NCBI RefSeq assembly: GCF_000833575.1
Contig: NZ_CP010827.1
Location: forward strand, 1,661,993 to 1,725,992
Direction of reading: 5' to 3'
Length of the DNA stretch: 64,000 nt
DNA from: Corynebacterium singulare
GTDB taxonomy: Bacteria > Actinomycetota > Actinomycetes > Mycobacteriales > Mycobacteriaceae
How positions within the stretch are numbered: the stretch's first letter is position 1; the number at the start of each line of letters is the position of its first letter. A program made the translations under genes and the position numbers. This document shows positions 58,736 through 64,000 of the stretch, piece after piece. The notes under the pieces are model-generated. The model made no database searches. It was not told the DNA's origin and was given only the letters and a program-made list of their open reading frames with translations.

Positions 58736-59572
58736 TTATTCGCCGCGCAGCTCACGCAGACGAGCCTGGACAGCGTCATCCGCGGTGCTCGACTGTGCGT
58801 TGTTCCCGTTCGCACCGATAGCCTGCTGCGAGTTACCCTCCACGGCCTTCGGATTATTCATCTCCGCACGAATCTGCTCAAGGCGTGAGTGGCCAGCTAG
58901 CTGCACACCAGCCTGCTCGATCTCCTGCATACGGTTCGACACAGAGTTCTCTGCCAGCTCAGCCTGGCCCAGAGCCTTGGAGTAGCGGCGCTCAATCTTG
59001 TCGCGAACGGCATCGAGGGACGGAGTGTTTCCATTGGCCGTGAGCTCATTCATGGAGCTGAGGGACTCAGAAACCTTCTCCTGCATCTTTGCCTGCTCAA
59101 GCTGGGACAGCAGCTTCGAGCGCTCGTTGACCTTCTCGCGCAGAGCCATGCCGTTGCGCTCAACGGCCTTCTTGGCCTGCTCGGCCTGCTGCAGGGCTTG
59201 GTCATGCAGCTTCTTAGTGTCCTCCACGGACTGCTCTGCAGTCACAAGCTGAGCAGCGAAAGCCTCAGCGGCGTTCTCGTACTCAGTCGCCTTCTGTGCG
59301 TCACCTTCAGCACGAGCCTTGTCAGCCAAGTTCAGGGCATTGCGGGTGTTCTGCTGCAGCTTCTCAATTTCACTAAGACGACGGTTGAGCTGCATCTCCA
59401 GCTGGCGCTGGTTACCAATCACGGCGGCTGCCTGTTGGGAGAGTTCCTGGTGCTGGCGCTGCGCTTCCTCGATGGCCTGCTCAATCTGGACCTTCGGGTC
59501 GGCGTTCTCCTCGATCTTGGAATCGAAGAGAGCCATCAAGTACTTCCACGCCTTTACGAATGGATTCGCCAT
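58736..59572 (-). CDS. pspA: PspA/IM30-family membrane-stress protein
   Basis: 278 residues. N-terminal helix [15 protein letters not shown], then a long coiled coil (30-220) rich in Gln, Glu, Ala. Binds the inner membrane and helps maintain it under stress. It stands next to clgR as in mycobacteria and C. glutamicum. Gene lies downstream of clgR with about 140 bases between. Confidence 0.92.
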   Translation of the reverse strand: MANPFVKAWKYLMALFDSKIEENADPKVQIEQAIEEAQRQHQELSQQAAAVIGNQRQLEMQLNRRLSEIEKLQQNTRNALNLADKARAEGDAQKATEYENAAEAFAAQLVTAEQSVEDTKKLHDQALQQAEQAKKAVERNGMALREKVNERSKLLSQLEQAKMQEKVSESLSSMNELTANGNTPSLDAVRDKIERRYSKALGQAELAENSVSNRMQEIEQAGVQLAGHSRLEQIRAEMNNPKAVEGNSQQAIGANGNNAQSSTADDAVQARLRELRGE

Positions 59573-59714
59573 GTCAGAAGGGGCCTTTCTCAGCAGTTGG
59601 GAATGTTCACATTAACGGTTAAACCACTCTGCACGAGTGTTTTCTACCCGCTCAATAGTAGCGAAGTGGAATGAATTACGTCAGAGTTTATGGTCGAGGC
59701 TGAGCCACAGCTCA

Positions 59715-60068
59715 CTAAAGCTCGGATGCCGCAGGCGCCGTGGACGCCAGTTCCTCATCCATCGAGGGCAGCGCCATGAAGCCTGCGGCCTCAATGAGGA
59801 CATCGGACACGCTCACGTCCAGCGCATGACATACGGATGCAAGAAGTTCGGAGGACACCTCTTTGCGGCCGCGCTCCAATTCCGAGAGGTATCCCGGGGA
59901 CACACGCGCAACACCGGCGAGTTCACGCAAGGTCACGCCTTTGTCCGCGCGGAAGGCGCGGAGGGTGATCCCCAAGGCCTCACGCAGCAAAGGCTCTGGG
60001 GTCCGCTCTGCGGGCCGCACGGTGGTCTGAGTGGGCTTGTCAAGAAGTGCAACTGAAGTGTTCATCAC
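59715..60068 (-). CDS. clgR: ClgR, XRE-type regulator of proteolysis genes
   Basis: 117 residues. Helix-turn-helix [27 protein letters not shown] (about 44-70), and a Ser/Ala-rich C-terminus typical for a ClpCP substrate. Activates clp and other stress genes. Has its own stress-type promoter (60076-60102). Two ATGs at the start (60068 and 60065). Confidence 0.9.
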   Translation of the reverse strand: MMNTSVALLDKPTQTTVRPAERTPEPLLREALGITLRAFRADKGVTLRELAGVARVSPGYLSELERGRKEVSSELLASVCHALDVSVSDVLIEAAGFMALPSMDEELASTAPAASEL

Positions 60069-60075
60069 CCCGTAT

Positions 60076-60102
60076 AACGCATGAGCAGCCGTGCTTGTTC
60101 CC
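60076..60102 (-). promoter_or_regulatory. SigH/SigE-type promoter of clgR
   Basis: On the minus strand GGGAAC (60102-60097) and CGTT (60079-60076) are 17 bases apart, 8 bases before the clgR ATG at 60068, so the start point would lie at or close to the start codon. Same form as at sigB and the PAC2 gene. Confidence 0.65.
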
Positions 60103-60110
60103 GAGTTCTC

Positions 60111-60587
60111 CTACTTTTCTTGGATAGTTGATAGAAGTAGGCTCAAGGCTGCGTTAACGGCCGCCTCACGTACCACATTGCGCCCGGCATTCTCGAGTTC
60201 GAAAAGAACACCACGCTTCGCCCCGCCCTTCCGGCACATCCCCACAAAGACAGTTCCGGCCGGCTTCCCTTCCTGTAGATCGGGCCCAGCTACTCCTGTG
60301 AGGCTTATTCCCCAGTCAGCGCTGGTCTCCTCACAAGCGGCCCGCGCCATCTCGATAGCCGTCTCTGCGGACACGACCCCCTGCTTCTCCAGGTGCTGAA
60401 CACTGGTGCCGAGGAAGTGCGCTTTCACCTCAGTCGCATACGTCACCAATCCGCCCCGCAGGACCGCTGAGGCTCCAGGTACGCTCGCTACAGTGGCGGC
60501 TGCTAGACCTGCGGTCAGCGATTCGCAGAAAGCTACCGTCTCACCTCGATCTCGCAGGGCTGCGACAAGCTGCGCCGCTAGACTCAC
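60111..60587 (-). CDS. cinA: Nicotinamide-nucleotide amidohydrolase (CinA C-terminal domain)
   Basis: 158 residues: only the PncC/CinA C-terminal domain with FCESLTAGLAAATVASVPGA and VTYATEVKAHFLG, and SLTGVAGPD. Deamidates nicotinamide mononucleotide. No MoaB-like N-terminal half. It shares ATGA with the end of pgsA, so it is coupled. Confidence 0.9.
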   Translation of the reverse strand: MSLAAQLVAALRDRGETVAFCESLTAGLAAATVASVPGASAVLRGGLVTYATEVKAHFLGTSVQHLEKQGVVSAETAIEMARAACEETSADWGISLTGVAGPDLQEGKPAGTVFVGMCRKGGAKRGVLFELENAGRNVVREAAVNAALSLLLSTIQEK

Positions 60588-61174
60588 TGATTTTCCTTGC
60601 GTCCATCGACGAGATACTGAACACCCGTCACCACAGTCACAATGACGGCCGCAAGCATCACGATGAAGCTAGGGACGTCCATCCAGCCCGGAAGCGGGCA
60701 CAGGTAGAGAGCCACAGCCACAGTCTGCAGCGCAGTCTTAAGTTTCCCGCCCTGGGAAGCAGGTACCACCTTGCCCTGGCGCAGCAAAAAGAAGCGCCAG
60801 ATGGTGATTCCAAACTCGCGGACGAGAATGAGAACGGTCACCCACACTGGCAAGGCCCCAGTGATATTGAGACAGACAAACGCTGCGGTCATCAAGGCCT
60901 TGTCTGCAATGGGATCAGCAATCTTGCCAAAGTCTGTGATGAGCCCCCGCGAACGCGCGATATCGCCGTCCAACTTATCCGTGATCATGAGAAGCACGAA
61001 GCAGCCGAACGCCCACCAGCCGTGCCCAGTAAGCACCAGCCAAGCAAAGAGTGGGATGAAGAGAATTCGCAGACTCGTCAGGATATTCGGCAGGTTCCAA
61101 TTAGACACCTCGGGGTTAACATCCGTGGCATGAGATTGGTTTCGCGCATCCTGAGACTTGTTCACACGGCTCAT
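60584..61174 (-). CDS. pgsA: CDP-diacylglycerol-glycerol-3-phosphate phosphatidyltransferase
   Basis: 196 residues from ATG 61174 (another ATG at 61213 would add 13). CDP-alcohol phosphotransferase motif with DKLDGDIARSRG then FGKIADPIADK (D-x2-DG-x2-AR-x8-G-x3-D-x3-D). About six membrane helices. Makes phosphatidylglycerol phosphate. First of a small operon with cinA. Confidence 0.9.
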   Translation of the reverse strand: MSRVNKSQDARNQSHATDVNPEVSNWNLPNILTSLRILFIPLFAWLVLTGHGWWAFGCFVLLMITDKLDGDIARSRGLITDFGKIADPIADKALMTAAFVCLNITGALPVWVTVLILVREFGITIWRFFLLRQGKVVPASQGGKLKTALQTVAVALYLCPLPGWMDVPSFIVMLAAVIVTVVTGVQYLVDGRKENQ

Positions 61175-61286
61175 CTTACCGTGTACACCCGTCACGAAGG
61201 GCCGTGACGTCATGGCTCATGTCCCGCATCGCCCCTACGCTTTAAACAGACCACAGATCCCCGCACTGCGCACTAGCATTATCAGC

Positions 61287-61577
61287 ATGAAGTACTTCGC
61301 AGTGTCCTACGACTACAATCCGTCCAACCCGATCATCGCCCAGGCCCGCCCCAAGCACCGCGAATTCATCGGCGCTCTTCATGCGAAGGGCCAGGTTTGC
61401 GGTTCTGGCCCCTTCACTGATTCCAAGGGCGGCGCGCTCATTGTCCTGCAGTTTGAGGACGAGTCTGTCGAGGTTGCCCAGGTCATCGAAATTATGGATC
61501 AGGATCCCTTCTACACGGAAGGCGCGGTCACTGCCCGCGCCTTCCGTGAGTGGAACCCCGTCATCAACTCTTTCTAA
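61287..61577 (+). CDS. YciI-like protein
   Basis: 96 residues from ATG 61287, which the MKYFAVSYDY start of YciI proteins fixes. Ferredoxin-like fold with a conserved His in KHREFIGALHAKG and Asp. Function unclear in this family. An upstream TAGCAT 9 bases before the ATG could be a -10, with a leaderless start. Confidence 0.82.
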   Translation: MKYFAVSYDYNPSNPIIAQARPKHREFIGALHAKGQVCGSGPFTDSKGGALIVLQFEDESVEVAQVIEIMDQDPFYTEGAVTARAFREWNPVINSF

Positions 61578-61601
61578 AACACCCCCACCAGCTGCTTAGG
61601 C

Positions 61602-62720
61602 TTACGGCAGCTGGTTCTCTGGTAGTTCCTCCGCCTTACCGAGGAACTCACCCTTCTTGTTGCGGACGATCTTGTTGCCAAAGTCATCCCAGTCGTAGTG
61701 ATTGTGGGAAATGACTACACCACCTTGCGCTTGGTCGCGCTTGTCTTTCCACAGGGAAAGCACAACCGTAATGACAAGCACACCCACAATGACGAGCAGC
61801 GACATCAGCGTGGAAATCTCCGGTATGGCGCTGACATCCTCACCACCATTGATGAATGGCAGATTGTTCTCGTGCAGGGCGTGGAAGAGCAACTTCACAC
61901 CGATGAAGAGCAAGATAATGCCCAGTCCATAGGGCAGGTACACCAGGCGATCAAGCAGGCCGTCGATGAGGAAGAACATTTGGCGCAGCCCCATCAGCGC
62001 GAAAGCATTCGTGGTAAAGACCAAGAACGGCTCCGAGGTAATGCCGTAGATGGCTGGGATGGAGTCGAACGCAAACATCACGTCGATGAGACCGATGGCA
62101 GCCAGTGCCACGAACAACGGCGTCAGCGCAAACTTTCCCTTTTTCTCACCAGATTCCTCACGGTGCGTGAGTTTGTCACCGTGGTAGCGCGGGGTCACGT
62201 GGACAACCTTGCGCAGCCACTTCACCACCACCATGTCGTTGGGGTCAGTCTCAGGAGCGTCATTGATCTCATCAATGAGCAGCTTCACCGCGGTGTAGAT
62301 GAGGAAGATAGCGAAGAGATAGAACACATCAGACCAGGCTGCGATAATAGCCGCACCCAACATGATGAAGATGAGGCGGAACACCAGCGCCAAGACGATA
62401 CCGATAAGCAGTACCTTCTGCTGGTACCTGCGGGGAATCTTGAACGAACCCATGATGAGCGAGAAGACGAACAAGTTGTCCACACTCAAGGCTTGCTCAG
62501 TAATCCAACCCGTATAGAACTGTGCGGCATGTTCATGGTCCCACAACACCCACACGACGCCGCCGAACACGACAGCGACACCCATGTAGAACAGAGTCCA
62601 GCCACCAGACTCCTTAATGGTCGGCTCGTGCGGCGAGCGTACGTGGCTGTAGAAATCGAAAATAAAAAAGCCCAGGATCACTGCAATGGTGATGACCCAG
62701 ACCCATACAGGTACATGCAT
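61602..62720 (-). CDS. terC: TerC-family membrane protein (metal exporter type)
   Basis: 372 residues with 8-9 membrane helices and a His/Asp-containing polar tail. TerC sequences: ALSVDNLFVFSLIMGSF (with Asp), the second half repeat FAFDSIPAIYGI, and FLIDGLLDRLVYL. In other bacteria TerC-type proteins of the Alx/YceF kind export Mn2+. It has a yybP-ykoY type riboswitch upstream, which favours manganese. RBS GGAGGG is 10 bases before ATG 62720. Confidence 0.9.
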   Translation of the reverse strand: MHVPVWVWVITIAVILGFFIFDFYSHVRSPHEPTIKESGGWTLFYMGVAVVFGGVVWVLWDHEHAAQFYTGWITEQALSVDNLFVFSLIMGSFKIPRRYQQKVLLIGIVLALVFRLIFIMLGAAIIAAWSDVFYLFAIFLIYTAVKLLIDEINDAPETDPNDMVVVKWLRKVVHVTPRYHGDKLTHREESGEKKGKFALTPLFVALAAIGLIDVMFAFDSIPAIYGITSEPFLVFTTNAFALMGLRQMFFLIDGLLDRLVYLPYGLGIILLFIGVKLLFHALHENNLPFINGGEDVSAIPEISTLMSLLVIVGVLVITVVLSLWKDKRDQAQGGVVISHNHYDWDDFGNKIVRNKKGEFLGKAEELPENQLP

Positions 62721-62730
62721 AGCGCACTAT

Positions 62731-62880
62731 CCCTCCGGTCGGCATAACAACAGAGACCGGAGGTCTCCCCCGCTAGCTAAGCTCACTCATAACTCAGCTA
62801 GCCGGCGCGACCGGGAACTGTCGTGCAGTTGCCGTGTTGACGATCAGCGCCGAAACAATGGGGTACTCCCCTCCAGGACC
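62731..62880 (-). promoter_or_regulatory. yybP-ykoY (Mn2+) riboswitch of terC
   Basis: The minus strand reads GGGGAGTA (62871-62864), then a variable arm, then GGGGGAGACC (about 62771-62762), the two conserved elements of the yybP-ykoY aptamer. Directly behind, CCTCCGGTC (62763-62755) and GACCGGAGG (62740-62732) form a perfect 9-bp hairpin that contains the ribosome site GGAGGG (62736-62731). Exact limits are approximate. Confidence 0.7.
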
Positions 62881-62900
62881 TGTCCTATCCTACACGGAAT

Positions 62901-64000
62901 CTAGAACGCGCCGGCGGAGGGGTTGGCGTTGATCTGGACGGTCCGGGTGTCGTCGCCAAGCACTGCCCCATCTCCCTCAGCAGTACCGTCCGCGGATCCC
63001 TCAGCGCCCTCAGCGTCCTGGATTTCCTTCGGGGCCTCTGCAGGATCCGCGCCCTTAATCATCCAGATGATGGTGTCGAGCTCCTCCGGTTTCACCAGAA
63101 CTTCACGCGCCTTTGATCCTTCGGAGGGACCCACGACGCCGCGCGATTCCATAAGGTCCATGAGGCGACCGGCCTTGGCGAAACCGATACGAAGCTTGCG
63201 CTGGAGCATCGATGTGGAGCCCAACTGGGAGGTAACGACAAGGTCAACGGCCTCAAGGAGGTCGTCCATGTCCTTACCGATCTCTTCGTCGATCTCCTTC
63301 TTCGCTTCGGACGTCTTATCGTCGGTAACGCCCTCGGTATAGTTCGGGGTGCCTTGGGCCTTTGCGGCGTCGACAACCGCCTGTACCTCGTCATCAGAGA
63401 CGAAGGCACCCTGCATACGCACTGGGCGGCCTCCCTGCGGAATAAAGAGGCCATCGCCCATACCAATGAGCTTCTCCGCACCGCCTTGGTCCAGGATGAC
63501 GCGCGAGTCAGTCAGCGAGGACGTGGCAAATGCCAGGCGGGAAGGCACGTTCGTCTTGATAAGGCCCGTGACAACATCGACAGACGGGCGCTGGGTTGCC
63601 AGCACCAGGTGGATACCGGCCGCACGCGCCTTCTGGGTAATGCGCACGATGGAGTCCTCAATTTCCTTCGGCGCCGTCATCATGAGATCGGCGAGCTCGT
63701 CGACGACACACACGATGTACGGGTATGGGCGCATCTCACGCTGAGATCCGGCCGGGGCCTGGTACTCGCCGCTGCGGACCTTGCGGTTAAAGTCCTCAAT
63801 CTTGCGCACGCGGGCAGCCTGCATATCCATGTAGCGCTGCTCCATTTCCTCCACGAGCCATTGCAAGGCGGCCGCGGCCTTCTTTGGCTGCGTGATAATG
63901 GGAGTGATGAGATGCGGGATGCCCTCGTAAGGGGTGAGCTCGACCATCTTCGGGTCAACCAAGATGAGGCGAACATCCTCCGGTGTTGCGCGCGTCAGCA
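62901..64000 (-). CDS. ftsK: DNA translocase FtsK, C-terminal part (cut by window end)
   Basis: The frame stays open to the window edge; about 366 residues are seen. It contains [20 protein letters not shown], the Walker B region [13 protein letters not shown], the ATPase C-terminal part [18 protein letters not shown] and the gamma winged helix [20 protein letters not shown], followed by an acidic/Ala-rich end. Walker A lies outside the window. Moves DNA at the septum. The gap to terC holds the riboswitch. Confidence 0.95.
   Translation of the reverse strand, partial: LTRATPEDVRLILVDPKMVELTPYEGIPHLITPIITQPKKAAAALQWLVEEMEQRYMDMQAARVRKIEDFNRKVRSGEYQAPAGSQREMRPYPYIVCVVDELADLMMTAPKEIEDSIVRITQKARAAGIHLVLATQRPSVDVVTGLIKTNVPSRLAFATSSLTDSRVILDQGGAEKLIGMGDGLFIPQGGRPVRMQGAFVSDDEVQAVVDAAKAQGTPNYTEGVTDDKTSEAKKEIDEEIGKDMDDLLEAVDLVVTSQLGSTSMLQRKLRIGFAKAGRLMDLMESRGVVGPSEGSKAREVLVKPEELDTIIWMIKGADPAEAPKEIQDAEGAEGSADGTAEGDGAVLGDDTRTVQINANPSAGAF

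Noticed and set aside
61698..62747. 349-residue plus-strand frame opposite terC
   Set aside because: It is the antisense shadow of TerC: His/Gln/Asp-rich composition and no ribosome site.

Overview
This is a contiguous, gene-dense piece of a Corynebacterium chromosome. The gene order sigB-dtxR-galE, hrpA-nrdR-divS-lexA-sugR-ptsI-pfkB-ptsF-ptsH, uraA-hflX-dapF-miaA-miaB, gluABCD-recX-recA, bioYMN-pspA-clgR-cinA-pgsA and terC-ftsK is the backbone known from C. glutamicum and C. diphtheriae. The codon choice (moderately high G+C) and a DtxR identical to the family at every metal ligand visible point the same way. I cannot fix the species; a skin or mucosa-associated Corynebacterium is an inference from the added dhaKLM and ahpCD genes.

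Layout. 1-0.7 kb: 3' end of an IS1634-type transposase. 1.0-3.5 kb: dhaMLK operon on the minus strand (PTS-dependent dihydroxyacetone kinase), possibly next to a decayed membrane-protein gene. 3.6-8.4 kb: an SF2 helicase, a DUF3039 zinc-ribbon protein, a small membrane protein, a class I methyltransferase and dtd. 8.5-11.6 kb: sigB, dtxR, galE. 11.6-18.4 kb: DUF4192 protein, PAC2 protein, a Ski2-like helicase, a PfoR/EIIC-like permease and an unknown protein. 18.5-21.7 kb: VIT-type iron/manganese transporter, ahpCD and the divergent oxyR. 21.7-30 kb: Gly-rich membrane protein, hrpA, nrdR, divS/lexA and sugR. 30-35.5 kb: general and fructose PTS. 35.5-38 kb: an ABC exporter that looks accessory. 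38-50.7 kb: uraA, hflX, dapF, miaA, miaB and small conserved genes. 50.7-56.7 kb: glutamate uptake gluABCD, recX and recA. 56.7-64 kb: biotin uptake bioYMN, pspA, clgR, pncC/cinA, pgsA, yciI, terC and the 3' part of ftsK.

How the parts connect. The PTS genes (EI, HPr, EIIABC-Fru) lie in one block under SugR, and the separate DhaM (EIIA plus its own HPr domain) would draw phosphate from the same EI. A metal/oxidative-stress theme runs through the middle: DtxR, a VIT transporter with a DtxR-box-like site upstream, AhpCD with OxyR, and TerC behind a yybP-ykoY (manganese) riboswitch. A stress theme is visible at promoter level: three promoters of the form GGGAA(C/T)-N17-CGTT (SigH/SigE type) precede sigB, the PAC2 gene and clgR. 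LexA-box-like sites lie between divS and lexA and upstream of recA.

I did not find a CRISPR array, tRNA or rRNA gene, prophage, or any clearly new defence system. The most useful unexplained items are regulatory: the inverted pair of perfect DnaA-box 9-mers at 12.8 kb, a tandem 16-bp repeat upstream of dtxR, the palindromic BioQ-type operator, and the riboswitch whose hairpin covers the terC ribosome-binding site. Among genes, the helicase/DUF3039/methyltransferase block and the ABC exporter at 35.6-38 kb are the least understood.
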